A stretch of 64,000 nt of DNA from JABMQB01 sp963677475 (GTDB taxonomy: Bacteria; Bacteroidota; Bacteroidia; Bacteroidales; Prolixibacteraceae): assembly GCA_963677475.2 (NCBI GenBank), contig CAXXQD010000010.1, positions 178,249 to 242,248 of the forward strand, written 5' to 3'. Below are positions 7,201-16,280 of the stretch, piece by piece (the first letter of the stretch is position 1; each line of letters opens with the position of its first letter). The notes below the pieces were generated by a model. It made no database searches, was not told the origin of the DNA, and was given only the letters and a program-made list of their open reading frames with translations. The position numbers were made by a program, and so were the translations under genes.

Positions 7201-10077
7201 GAGTAATAATGAAAACTCCGTTGATCTAAGTTCCGGCAGATAGGAAGTTCTAAATCCCAATTGCACAGGGGCATAAAAACGAAACCAATTCATATCGCCC
7301 AATACCTCAACACCGTAACTGCTAATATTGCGTGCGAACGAACCAATTGCTTCGTTGTTTTCAAAAATTAAACCTTGCTGATGGGCAAAATCAGCGAACA
7401 AGGAAGCTTTTACTCGCTTTAAATAAACAATACCTCCAACACTCAAATCGGGGTAAAACAAGGGAAGTTTATAATCTGCCGAGAACGTGATCATTTCATC
7501 GTTATCTAAAGATCTCCAGCCCCTCGGACGACGAATAGCATCGCTAAATAAATTCCGTTGGGAAGCATCCCTTTTTTGGTATCCATAGTACAAACTAATA
7601 CCATGGTTTCGTATTGCGCCAGGCAGATATCCAATTAATTGAAGTGCCGAGATTGTTCCTGCATCGATATCGCCAAAGGGCGAATGCCTATAGCTTGCAT
7701 CAATCACAAAACCAAAGTTTGGCACTAAATCCTGATAAGATTGGCGCAATATCTGATGGTAATAAAACCGATAGGAAAGCGTTTGCAAGTTCCCGTTAAA
7801 AAACTCATCAGGCGAAGTTTTATCTTGTTTGATTGCAGTAAGGTCATATTGGATTTCCGGCTGCAAAACCCTGTTATACTTGCCTTTCGACAGGTTTAAG
7901 GGGATCTTCATATCCATAAAAAAGTTTGTTTCCCGGAAAGAATAATCTTCAAGTGTGGTATCGGACCTAACAATTTCATTTTGCCCATTAACCTGGTTTC
8001 GTATTTGATAGTATTGCGACTCCCGTTTTTTGGTGCTGACCTCAAACTCAAACTCGGGGTACCAACCTTTAAAAATATAGTTGGCATACCATTTCCCTTC
8101 TTTATCGGTCGTGTTCCATTCGTAGCCAGCAGATGCCTGTGCTGTTCCAAGTATATTTTGCGATAACAAACTCACACCAGGTTGAAATTCATAGGAGTTA
8201 ATATCGATGGAAGCAGGGGCCCAACTATGTACTTTCAATATATTTTTTGCTTTGCTGTATTTGCTTGATTCGTATTGAAACGTATCGGGGTAATCAAAAT
8301 TTATTTTGCCATATTCCTGTTTCGACATAGCCTCTGCCAATGGATATTCCCCTTTGCTTATTTTGTATATTGGCTGCCATTTTGTTGAATCCAATGGAAT
8401 TTCAATCAACTCGAACCCATCGGAAGTATAATTGCTAAGTAATATTTTTTGATCCGCAATTACCGGGTATTCTACCCCAAACCTTGAACTGTATACCTGT
8501 AAAACCTTTTTGCTGGCAATATCGACCACATAAAGATCGTTCCTGCCGGCATAGCTACTAATAAAATACACTTTGTTATCCGCGAAAACCGGGTGTTTAA
8601 TCTCCCCATATTCTTCCCCTATCAATTGCGTAAGTTCTTTGTTTTCAAGGTTCACAAGAACAAGTTGTTTCCCTTTTTCGGTAAGCATAGCTGCCACAAC
8701 TGTTTGTGCGTCTATCCATTTGGGAGTAAAGAAATAATTATTTTCAGGAGCCTGAAACCTGCTGATTAATTTATTGGAAAGAACATCGTAAACAGACAGG
8801 TAAAACTGGTTTTGAAAATCTGCTTCAACCATAACCATTTTTCTTTTATCGGCAGATAGATGCGGGCTAAATCCCTTATGCTCAGGTCGTAGATAGTGCC
8901 TCTGTTTTGTTTTATAATCCAAAATATTAATCACCGAATGACCACTATGCGACCATCTCGGATTAGGTACTTTTTCGGACCAAACAATTTTATTATCCAT
9001 GTAGCTAACCGATTCATTATAAATATATCCCGGATTATGAATATTCTTTTCGTTTCCTTGACTATCTATTTCTATAAATGTTGGAATCCTGTCGAATGCG
9101 GTTTTTAATGTTACAATTTTTCCATCATTGGTATAATAATTATAAGCGTAATTCGTATACTTTTTTGCTTGTATGTTTTTTCGAATATATTGAACTTCAA
9201 CTCTTTGGTCTTCTTCCTGCCATGCATTTTTAAGGCTGTCAAAAACCATTTCGTACAATCCTTTTTGAGTCATGCCAATACTTTTCTTCAATGAACTGTT
9301 CACCGGATTAATTGACAAGGGTTTTTGACCTACATTTTCAACCATTTTTTCGAAAAACCCACTTCCGTATTTTTTTCGACTGGCTGCCACCATAAAATAT
9401 CCAAGTTTATAATGGTTTGGCACAAAATCTTTATACGATCCGTTGTAAGCTTTGCTCAAAGAATACACCCCTTTTTCAACGACCTGCGCTTTGTGTTCCA
9501 TCAAAAACGAAGGAAGCCTTCCCCTTCCATAATTACTTAATGCGGTCTCGGAGACCACTGCATCCCCCTCCAGGAACCAAAAGGGCAAATATGCCCCAAT
9601 TGCCAATGCAGTTACCTGTTCGCCAAAAATGAGTTTTAACAATTCCGGCATATTTTGTTCCACTTTATTAACTTGTGCCACATGCCTAAATTCATGAACT
9701 GCAAGTTGTTCCAGCCAATCTTTAGGGTAAATTTCCTGATGGGGCGTGGTATATAATTCCATTCTTTTAGGTGCGATAGCAACCAATCCGTTAGAATAAA
9801 TAGTGTGTGTATGCAATAAAACAGAAATTTTATTAGGAAGTACGTCCATGGTTTGCGCCCCATATTCATACACTTTTTCGAGCGTATAAGCCATTTTTTG
9901 AGCCTGGTTTTCAAATTCCTGGGGATATATTAGCTGAAAATTGTTGGTATGGATTTGCCGCCATTTTATGGAAGCAGGGTCTTCACCTGTTTGAAAATAC
10001 TGGGCTTGTAACGAGTAGCTTATGAATAGAATGGTAAATAAGAAGAACCCTCTTTTTAACATAGGATATTGTTTCAA
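7177..10077 (-). CDS. Secreted zinc-protease/beta-propeller/outer-membrane barrel protein
   Basis: A 966-residue protein with a signal peptide (cleavage near LQAQ, residue 26). Residues 35-260 form a gluzincin-like domain with HEFRH (HExxH, H128-H132) and a downstream glutamate in WFLEGDA (E170). Residues about 290-600 contain TolB-like propeller repeats, such as FSPHLSADKRKMV, FTPKWIDAQTVV and HPVFADNKVYFISS. Residues about 610-966 look like an outer-membrane beta-barrel: alternating aromatic strands ending in a terminal Phe. Similar fused proteins are known in Bacteroidota, usually uncharacterised. Convergent overlap with the phosphoesterase gene is 24 bp. The peptidase activity is inferred from the motif only. 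Confidence 0.8.
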   Translation of the reverse strand: MKQYPMLKRGFFLFTILFISYSLQAQYFQTGEDPASIKWRQIHTNNFQLIYPQEFENQAQKMAYTLEKVYEYGAQTMDVLPNKISVLLHTHTIYSNGLVAIAPKRMELYTTPHQEIYPKDWLEQLAVHEFRHVAQVNKVEQNMPELLKLIFGEQVTALAIGAYLPFWFLEGDAVVSETALSNYGRGRLPSFLMEHKAQVVEKGVYSLSKAYNGSYKDFVPNHYKLGYFMVAASRKKYGSGFFEKMVENVGQKPLSINPVNSSLKKSIGMTQKGLYEMVFDSLKNAWQEEDQRVEVQYIRKNIQAKKYTNYAYNYYTNDGKIVTLKTAFDRIPTFIEIDSQGNEKNIHNPGYIYNESVSYMDNKIVWSEKVPNPRWSHSGHSVINILDYKTKQRHYLRPEHKGFSPHLSADKRKMVMVEADFQNQFYLSVYDVLSNKLISRFQAPENNYFFTPKWIDAQTVVAAMLTEKGKQLVLVNLENKELTQLIGEEYGEIKHPVFADNKVYFISSYAGRNDLYVVDIASKKVLQVYSSRFGVEYPVIADQKILLSNYTSDGFELIEIPLDSTKWQPIYKISKGEYPLAEAMSKQEYGKINFDYPDTFQYESSKYSKAKNILKVHSWAPASIDINSYEFQPGVSLLSQNILGTAQASAGYEWNTTDKEGKWYANYIFKGWYPEFEFEVSTKKRESQYYQIRNQVNGQNEIVRSDTTLEDYSFRETNFFMDMKIPLNLSKGKYNRVLQPEIQYDLTAIKQDKTSPDEFFNGNLQTLSYRFYYHQILRQSYQDLVPNFGFVIDASYRHSPFGDIDAGTISALQLIGYLPGAIRNHGISLYYGYQKRDASQRNLFSDAIRRPRGWRSLDNDEMITFSADYKLPLFYPDLSVGGIVYLKRVKASLFADFAHQQGLIFENNEAIGSFARNISSYGVEVLGDMNWFRFYAPVQLGFRTSYLPELRSTEFSLLLSVDFTSF

Positions 10078-10157
10078 AATAATTGTACAACAATAATACT
10101 AAAAAGATGGAACTTTATTTCCTTCTTTTAGATTCTTCTATCGTTTGAAGTTTGGTT

Positions 10158-10823
10158 TTATTTCACATTAAAAATATAACCTATTCCGCGAACCGTTTCC
10201 AATGAAATGTTTGGTTCACCAGCAAAATATTTTCGTATTCTGGACATAAAAACATCCATGCTCCTGCCCATAAAATAATCGTCTTCGCCCCATAATTTTT
10301 TCAATATCTCCTCTCTTTTGAGTATCTTATTTTTATTGGCATATAATAATTGAATTAGTTCTGCTTCCTTATGGGTTAACCTATATTCTTTTTTACTGGT
10401 CGATAATTTATTCTGAACCAAACTAACATTGTTAATCCTAAGAATTTCAGGCATTTGATCTCCAACCCGTCTGAGTATGTTTTTTATTCGAAGTAATAAT
10501 TCTTCTACCTCAAAAGGCTTGGTTATATAATCATCGCCCCCAAGTTTTAATCCGGTAATCCTATCTTCTTTTTGGTTCTTGGCAGTAAGAAATACAATGG
10601 GAATATCATTGTTCTCTTTTTTGATTTTTGAAGCAAGGGTAAAGCCATCCATCCCAGGCATCATCACATCCAACAAACAAATATCGGGGCGGAATTCCTT
10701 ATAAATTGAAAATGCCTCCAACCCGTCATTGGCAAGTGTAACACTGTAACCACTAGCTTTTAAGAAATGGGAAAGCACGTTACCCAAATCAACATCATCT
10801 TCTGCTAATAATATTTTTACCAT
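10158..10823 (-). CDS. OmpR/PhoB-family response regulator
   Basis: A two-component regulator of 221 residues from the ATG at 10823 (MVKILLAEDD). The receiver domain has the acidic pair EDD, the phospho-acceptor D52 in LLDVMMPG, the Thr of FLTAK and the Lys of TKPF. The C-terminal winged helix includes RLTHKEAELIQLL, REEILKKLWG and MDVFMSRIRKYF. It begins 10 bp after the sensor kinase stop, in the same operon. The 11-bp-spaced TTAACC repeats upstream of the kinase are likely binding sites. A longer frame to 10886 overlaps the kinase end and lacks receiver homology, so I rejected it. Confidence 0.94.
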   Translation of the reverse strand: MVKILLAEDDVDLGNVLSHFLKASGYSVTLANDGLEAFSIYKEFRPDICLLDVMMPGMDGFTLASKIKKENNDIPIVFLTAKNQKEDRITGLKLGGDDYITKPFEVEELLLRIKNILRRVGDQMPEILRINNVSLVQNKLSTSKKEYRLTHKEAELIQLLYANKNKILKREEILKKLWGEDDYFMGRSMDVFMSRIRKYFAGEPNISLETVRGIGYIFNVK

Positions 10824-10833
10824 ACATTCAGTC

Positions 10834-12186
10834 CTATAAAGGTATTGAAATAATAAATAAGCTTCCTTTGCCCGGTTTGCTATCAACTACAATTCCTCCA
10901 TTATGCGCTTCCACTATTTTTTTCACAAAGTACAAACCTAGCCCCAAACCCTTTGTTCCTGGTATGTTGGGATTTGAAGCCCGGTAAAATTTACTAAAAA
11001 TAAATGCCTGGTCACGCTTTGGTATTCCAATACCGTTATCCTTGATCTTTATTTTCAGGTATCCTTCATTTTTTTCAATTTCAAGCCTGATTACCGGTTT
11101 TTCTTCACAATACTTAACGCTGTTGCTCAACAGGTTAATCAGTACCCTATTCATTTGAAACTTGTCCATTTCAACAAACCGGCTCCCTTTTAAATTATGT
11201 TTAAAATGAACTGTCACTTCTTTATCCGAATTTTTTAGCTTAAAATCCTTTAAAAGGTCTTCCATAAAAGAAACAATTTCGAAGGTTTCTTTCTTTACTA
11301 CAAAACCCGCCCTTTCCAACATGCTAATATCAAGTATCTGATCAATCATTTTATTAAGCAATTTTATTTGCCGTTTTATGATTCCCGTCAAATTAATTAC
11401 CTGTTGGTCAGGCGATTTCGAATCAATTATATTAAGCCCGGAGCTGGCAACCGATATGGTCGATAATGGGGTTTTAAGTTCGTGGGTCATATTATTTATA
11501 AAGTCCGATTTTAACTCCGATAGTTTCTTCTGCTGCAACAGGCTTCTTACGGTCAGTAAATAAACAATAAAAACGATGGTAATGGTAAAAAATATAGACA
11601 ACAAGATTGCCTTCATTTCCCGCAAAATTACTACTCGTTTATGGGTGAAATCAATAAAGAATTCAAAAGTAACATGGCAATAATTGTATTCGGCAGTTAC
11701 GGTTTGAGAAAATGTAGATTTATGATTTTCATAAGGAATATTTTCATCAAGTTCTTTGATATTTAGGCTTTTACCAAAATCTATCAGCGAGAATTCCTTT
11801 ATTCTGTAACCTGAGCTAAAATCGAATTCCAAATTTTTTTGCTTCAAGTAGTTTGTCAAATAACTTGTTAGGCTTGTGCTATTGCCCATTATCCTTTGAG
11901 CACCGTTTAAAATTTTTTCTTGTACTTCAGCTTGTTCCAGCTCAAACTCCGGATATTGAATTAAAATTTCATCGGCATAGTTATTCAATTTAATTAACAG
12001 TGAATCAAAAGGTTGTTCCCCTTTTTCGTTCTGAAATAAATCAAAAGCAATGTAAACTTCTTGCACATAATCCTGGTCGAATTCTTTATTTTTTAGGCTA
12101 TATAATTGGTTTATTATATAAGCTTGCACCGAAACCAATATGACCAAAGCCAATAAGGCAAGCGTTATATTTATTTTATGTTTCAT
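10834..12186 (-). CDS. Sensor histidine kinase
   Basis: A membrane kinase of 450 residues from the ATG at 12186. It has a transmembrane helix at about 5-27, a periplasmic sensing region to about 190, a second helix near 195-217, then HisKA with the phosphorylated histidine in NNMTHELKTPLS (about residue 235) and a HATPase domain with the N box (LLSNSVKY), G1 box (DNGIGIP), F box (FSKFYRA) and G2 box (GLGLGLYFV). The extracytoplasmic domain is unrecognised, so the signal is unknown. It precedes its regulator and is divergent from a small exported protein. Confidence 0.93.
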   Translation of the reverse strand: MKHKINITLALLALVILVSVQAYIINQLYSLKNKEFDQDYVQEVYIAFDLFQNEKGEQPFDSLLIKLNNYADEILIQYPEFELEQAEVQEKILNGAQRIMGNSTSLTSYLTNYLKQKNLEFDFSSGYRIKEFSLIDFGKSLNIKELDENIPYENHKSTFSQTVTAEYNYCHVTFEFFIDFTHKRVVILREMKAILLSIFFTITIVFIVYLLTVRSLLQQKKLSELKSDFINNMTHELKTPLSTISVASSGLNIIDSKSPDQQVINLTGIIKRQIKLLNKMIDQILDISMLERAGFVVKKETFEIVSFMEDLLKDFKLKNSDKEVTVHFKHNLKGSRFVEMDKFQMNRVLINLLSNSVKYCEEKPVIRLEIEKNEGYLKIKIKDNGIGIPKRDQAFIFSKFYRASNPNIPGTKGLGLGLYFVKKIVEAHNGGIVVDSKPGKGSLFIISIPL

Positions 12187-12236
12187 TCGATTTGAACCGC
12201 TGTTTAATTTGCTTAGTAAAACTAAGGTTTTCAAAA

Positions 12237-12279
12237 TTAACCAGGCATAGTTTAACCTGACATTAACCCTACATTAACC
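12237..12279. promoter_or_regulatory. Four TTAACC direct repeats between kinase and exported-protein gene
   Basis: TTAACC occurs at 12237-12242, 12252-12257, 12263-12268 and 12274-12279. The last three are exactly 11 bp apart (one helical turn), the usual arrangement of OmpR/PhoB-family direct-repeat sites. The array lies 58-100 bp upstream of the gene at 12338 and 51-93 bp upstream of the kinase start. A TAATTTTA box at 12301-12308 could be the -7 element of the plus-strand gene, so the array would sit at its -33 region and further upstream. Confidence 0.6.
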
Positions 12280-12337
12280 AAGTGCGACAAATATTTAGGG
12301 TAATTTTATCCTCATAAAAATCATAAAATAGAAAATA

Positions 12338-12847
12338 ATGAAAATCAAATTACTCATTTTTGGATTGCTATTAGGTACCTCAATAACAGCTTATTCACAA
12401 AGTGCAAGATCAGAAAGTTCCAGATCGAAGGCAACAGCTTCTTCTTCGGCAAGGGTTGCGGAAAGGGTTTATGCCCGCTCTTCAGGAGATGTATATGTGG
12501 ACGCTGGTTCATTGAGCGAAAAACAAACATCACTCATGTTGTCCAAATCGTTTTCGGGCGAAAGTGTTGAAGCTTCTACCGAATTTAGCATTGACAAGAG
12601 CCAAAAACGGATCTCAATGAGGGCTATGGGCAGGTGCGTTGTTGGTGAAATTAAAATTACAATATTGAAACCAAACGGGGGTGTATTTCAGGATTTAGTT
12701 ATCAATCCTACTGCCGATGTAAATTGGTCAACAAGTTTTAGTATTGATCAGATGGAAGCTTCATCGGAATATTACGGAAATTGGACCTTAAAAGTAAAAG
12801 CTACCAAAGTGGAAGGGAATTACAATCTAAATATTTCCGCAAAATAA
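12338..12847 (+). CDS. Small exported Ser-rich protein, unknown function
   Basis: A 169-residue protein with a clear signal peptide (cleavage near AYSQ, residue 21), then a Ser/Arg/Ala-rich stretch (about 22-50) and a C-terminal part with alternating hydrophobic residues that looks all-beta (for example GEIKITILKPNGG and YGNWTLKVKAT). No family is recognised. It is divergent from the two-component system, and the TTAACC array lies in its promoter region, so it is the obvious candidate target, possibly an envelope stress output. A strong terminator follows. Confidence 0.7.
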   Translation: MKIKLLIFGLLLGTSITAYSQSARSESSRSKATASSSARVAERVYARSSGDVYVDAGSLSEKQTSLMLSKSFSGESVEASTEFSIDKSQKRISMRAMGRCVVGEIKITILKPNGGVFQDLVINPTADVNWSTSFSIDQMEASSEYYGNWTLKVKATKVEGNYNLNISAK

Positions 12848-12881
12848 AATAAGCCCAATTCGTACAGAAACAATTAAACAG

Positions 12882-12910
12882 AAAAAAGACCTGAAATTCA
12901 GGTCTTTTTT
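12882..12910. terminator. Bidirectional rho-independent terminator
   Basis: A 14-bp perfect inverted repeat (AAAAAAGACCTGAA and its complement) separated by one base, with A-run and T-run at the two sides. It lies between the plus-strand exported-protein gene and the minus-strand membrane-protein gene and can serve both. Confidence 0.9.
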
Positions 12911-12942
12911 ATTGTTTCCATACCTAGTTATGGTTTGATTGA

Positions 12943-13669
12943 TTAATCTTCCTCAATTATTGTATCAATAATAGGGATAGTGTTGTTCATTACATCCTGG
13001 TTTTTAATGGCTTGATATAAGGTAGCAAATGCTGCATGAATCCAGATAAGTGAAATAAATATCCCCACAATGCAAACCAAAAGCCCACCTATAATTAAAA
13101 AGAATGAAATAATTGCCATAAAAAATATTGTCCATCCATGGCCTCTCGTCATTTTCCAGCTTTCTTCAATTGCAGCCATTGGTTCTAAATCTTCGTCCAT
13201 AACCAGTAAGGGCGCATAAACCAGCCTACATGCTATAATAATTCCCGGCACAACCAGCATTACAATGCCAATACCAACTAAGGCAAACAAGATAAGGTTG
13301 GTTAAAATGATGTTCACATATTTGGTCTTAAAACCCACGAACAAAGTTTTTGAGGTCCAGGCTTTCATCACGCATTGCCTGCAAAAAAATGAGCTTTTCT
13401 CCGTACTTAAATATCGGGGCAACAAGGAAACTCCAGGCTAGTCCTATTAGAATCAGAATTATGAACCAGGCGCCAAACACAAAGTTAAAATTACCCCAAC
13501 CGTGATCGCCGTTAAACTTGTACGACGCCCCTTCGGGACCGGTTAATATGCCCACAATTATTACTACTACAAGCAGAGTGAGAAAATTCTTTTCAAACAT
13601 TTTTCTCCAGCTAAAACTAAACGCTCCTCCGACTGAAGGTACAACTGAATTAATTGAATTGTTTTCCAT
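12943..13669 (-). pseudogene. Frameshifted multi-helix membrane protein
   Basis: Two overlapping frames make one protein of about 241 residues. The N-terminal frame (13669 to 13328) ends DLKNFVRGF and stops; the next frame continues in register with GFKTKYVNIIL to the stop at 12943. The change is at the run GGGTTTT near 13333-13339: removing one T restores the frame. The protein has about five membrane segments and resembles the uncharacterised Bacteroidota membrane proteins with the EESWKMTRGHGW motif (DUF975-like). Possible causes are a real mutation, a sequencing error or a programmed +1 shift on TTT-TAA. A terminator follows the 3' end. Confidence 0.75.
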
Positions 13670-13747
13670 GACTTATTTAATTTAATTGAACTGTTTAATC
13701 CATCGATTTATGCAACCAAATGTAGAACATTGGCAAGAAAAATCCTT

Positions 13748-13788
13748 CCTACTTTGGTAGGATTTAAGATATTCACTACTTTGGTAGG
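13748..13788. promoter_or_regulatory. Tandem inverted repeats CCTACTTTGGTAGG in divergent promoter region
   Basis: CCTAC-TTTG-GTAGG at 13748-13761 and ACTAC-TTTG-GTAGG at 13775-13788 are two hairpin-like copies 27 bp apart. A weaker inverted copy (ACCAAAGTTG) follows near 13830. They lie between the divergent starts of the membrane protein (13669) and the LuxR-type regulator (13846). The position suggests an operator, perhaps for the regulator itself. Confidence 0.5.
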
Positions 13789-13845
13789 TATTGAAAACAC
13801 TAAGGCTTTCGTAGATTGCGGTCAACAATACCAAAGTTGTTTGTT

Positions 13846-14799
13846 ATGAACCTTGAAAATTACATATTTGGTGCTACGTTCATTATAAATGGAGGATTGG
13901 CGGCATTTTGTATCCTTTTTATATATACCTTATTTAAACGGTATAAGAAGGAATATTTTCAAACCATACTGTTTCAGCAGATCTTTTTATACAGTTATTT
14001 TTTATACGGGATTTGGGGAAATATTGCCATTCACAAAGGATTAGATAAACTAAGCCTTACCCAACATACTTATGAATCTATCTCGTTTTATATCCCGATT
14101 CTGGGGATGCCATTTCTTATTATAAGCTGGTATATGTTGATCAAATTTGTTTTTCAAATCAAAGGTTACCGTATTCAATGGTATTATACACTGGTATTCT
14201 TTATTGGGGTAATTTTATGCCTGGTATTCGCATCTTACACTATCCAAACAAATGATTACCAGGCTCTCGGAACAAATGAAGAATTAATTAAACGGTGCAT
14301 CCTGCTGCTCAACCTGGTATTAAACGTTGCTCTGCTTATTTCGTTTTTCAAAAGGTTTAAATTGAACGATTTCAAAGCCAAGGCAAAAGAAATAAATTAT
14401 TCCATCCTGGGGCATATTGGATTTGTTGCCCTCTATACGTTCGGGTTATGGTTTACGCCAAACTACCATTATTTGGTATCGGTAGCATCTTTTCTGCTAA
14501 TTTCCGTTTCGGCTATGTTCCTGCCAATGGTGATTTGGAGGATTGCAATACAAACAAATATAACAACTGTGGATTCAAAGTTGGACTTTGAAGCATTCTG
14601 CAAGAAATTTGAAATATCAAAACGGGAAGCCGAGATCATCCATGAAATATGCCAGGGAAAATCAAATAAAGATATTGCAGAAACCTTGTTTATTACCCTG
14701 CAAACCGTGAAAGACCATACCCACCGCATATATACCAAAACAGGCATTAAAAACCGGGTTCATTTAACAAACCTTGTGCGGGAAATTGGGGGAAAGTAG
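13846..14799 (+). CDS. Membrane-anchored LuxR/HTH-type regulator
   Basis: A 317-residue protein with about six or seven hydrophobic helices in residues 5-235 and a C-terminal LuxR-type HTH at about 250-312 (SKREAEIIHEICQGKSNKDI and TLQTVKDHTHRIYTKTG). A one-component regulator tethered to the membrane is implied. I chose the ATG at 13846 (MNLENYIFG) over an upstream TTG at 13816. Paired inverted repeats just upstream may be its own operator. The signal and targets are unknown, though the divergent membrane protein is a candidate. Confidence 0.8.
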   Translation: MNLENYIFGATFIINGGLAAFCILFIYTLFKRYKKEYFQTILFQQIFLYSYFLYGIWGNIAIHKGLDKLSLTQHTYESISFYIPILGMPFLIISWYMLIKFVFQIKGYRIQWYYTLVFFIGVILCLVFASYTIQTNDYQALGTNEELIKRCILLLNLVLNVALLISFFKRFKLNDFKAKAKEINYSILGHIGFVALYTFGLWFTPNYHYLVSVASFLLISVSAMFLPMVIWRIAIQTNITTVDSKLDFEAFCKKFEISKREAEIIHEICQGKSNKDIAETLFITLQTVKDHTHRIYTKTGIKNRVHLTNLVREIGGK

Positions 14800-14861
14800 T
14801 CGTTTATTGTAACGTTACGTACCATGTTAAATTTCTGCAAATACAAAACTTTAGGTATTAA

Positions 14862-14893
14862 ATTGAAATTCGAATAAAAAATAAATAAATTTG
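14862..14893 (+). promoter_or_regulatory. Promoter of the HTH-DUF262-ATPase cassette
   Basis: ATTG at 14862-14865 and TAAATTTG at 14886-14893, separated by 20 bp, fit the Bacteroidota -33/-7 promoter pattern. The expected start site is about 30-40 bp before the HTH gene. Confidence 0.55.
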
Positions 14894-14932
14894 CAATTAA
14901 TATAACAGAAATGATGTAAAACGATTCATTTA

Positions 14933-15142
14933 ATGAGTAAAAAGCAAATAAATAGAATTAAAATTGTTCTTGCGGAGCAAGATAGAACAAATAAATGGCT
15001 TGCAGATAAATTGAAAAAAAATAGGACTACTGTTTCTCGATGGTGCACTAACGATATGCAACCTTCGTTAGAAACATTAGTAGAAATTGCTAATGTCTTA
15101 AATGTAAATGTAAAAGATTTATTGCACCCATCAATCAAATAG
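14933..15142 (+). CDS. Small Cro/C1-type HTH regulator of the accessory cassette
   Basis: A 69-residue protein that is essentially one HTH_3 domain: WLADKLKKNRTTVSRW and QPSLETLVEIANVLNVNVKDLL. It resembles controller proteins of restriction and other defence loci. It starts the cassette and ends 4 bp before the DUF262 gene, so it is co-transcribed and probably sets the expression level of the operon. Confidence 0.85.
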   Translation: MSKKQINRIKIVLAEQDRTNKWLADKLKKNRTTVSRWCTNDMQPSLETLVEIANVLNVNVKDLLHPSIK

Positions 15143-15146
15143 GAAT

Positions 15147-16280
15147 ATGAATAACATAGATATAGAAAATATTAACATCGAGGAAACACCTATTGAAAAG
15201 GAAGACTTAGGTACTGAAATTATAACAAAACCCTATGACCCCGAAAAAATAAAAATTGACCATCAGAATGTTAACCTAGGATTTCTTTTAGAGAAATTGG
15301 AATATAATGAAATTGATTTAATGCCTGACTTTCAAAGAGAAGGTAATCTATGGAATGATGTACAAAAGAGTCAGCTTATTGAATCAATCTTATTAGGATT
15401 ACCACTTCCCTCATTTTATTTTAGTGTTGACATTAAAACGGGAAAATGGCAAGTCGTTGATGGATTACAGAGGCTATCTACCTTTAAATCATTTTGGATT
15501 GACAAAGAACTAAAATTACAAGGGTTAGAGTTTCTTGACAAATATGATGGAAGTTCGTTCAATGATTTATCTAGAGCAGAATTAAGAAAAATCAGTGGAT
15601 TTAAAATTAACTTATATGTTATAGAAAAAGAAACACCAAAAGAAGCCAAGTTTCTAATCTTCAAAAGAGTTAATACTGGTGGATTAATTTTAACTCCTCA
15701 AGAAATGAGACATGCCTTGAATCAAGGTGTTCCTTCAGACTTTATCAAAAAACTTAGCAAACTAGAATCTTTCAAAAAAGCAACAGATTATAAAGTACCT
15801 TCAAAAAGACAAGAAGATAGAGACTTTGTAAATAGATTCGTAGCATTCTATTTATTGGGTTACGAAAAGAATTATAATGGAGAATTGGATACTTTCTTGA
15901 ATGATGGCATGGGACTTCTTGATAAGATTTCTGACGACGAAAGAAAAAAAGTAAAAAAAGACTTTGAATTCGCAATGAATACTTCATATGAAATTTTTGG
16001 CAACGATGCATTCCGGAAAAGATATCATCCCGATGAAAGAAGGAAGCCTATATCAAAAGCCGTTTACGATTCTGTAAGTGTCAATATTGCTTGGTTATCT
16101 AAAGAGGAAAGAAAACTATTATTAGAAAATAAAGATAATTTTAAAAACGGACTAATTGACCTATTTAACACTGATGAGAAATTTCATAAATCTATAACGA
16201 CTGCAACTGGTCAGAAATCAAATGTTATTACTCGTTTCACAACAATTAAAAATCTTTTAGAATCAATTTTGAAATCATGA
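15147..16280 (+). CDS. DUF262 (GmrSD N-terminal-like) protein
   Basis: A 377-residue protein whose N-terminal half is a DUF262/ParB-like domain: MPDFQREGNLW (about residue 57), IESILLGLPLP, and the signature DGLQRLST (about 105-112), followed by FKRVNTGGLILTPQEMRHAL. In GmrSD-type restriction enzymes this domain binds and hydrolyses nucleotides and senses DNA. The C-terminal half is helical, with no HNH motif (DUF1524) that I can see, so the protein probably lacks its own nuclease. Its stop overlaps the ATPase start by 4 bp (ATGA). The codon use looks more AT-rich than the neighbouring core genes. Confidence 0.88.
   Translation: MNNIDIENINIEETPIEKEDLGTEIITKPYDPEKIKIDHQNVNLGFLLEKLEYNEIDLMPDFQREGNLWNDVQKSQLIESILLGLPLPSFYFSVDIKTGKWQVVDGLQRLSTFKSFWIDKELKLQGLEFLDKYDGSSFNDLSRAELRKISGFKINLYVIEKETPKEAKFLIFKRVNTGGLILTPQEMRHALNQGVPSDFIKKLSKLESFKKATDYKVPSKRQEDRDFVNRFVAFYLLGYEKNYNGELDTFLNDGMGLLDKISDDERKKVKKDFEFAMNTSYEIFGNDAFRKRYHPDERRKPISKAVYDSVSVNIAWLSKEERKLLLENKDNFKNGLIDLFNTDEKFHKSITTATGQKSNVITRFTTIKNLLESILKS

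Noticed and set aside
14809..14818. GTAACGTTAC palindrome before the cassette promoter
   Set aside because: Short, single copy, not placed at a promoter element; may be chance.
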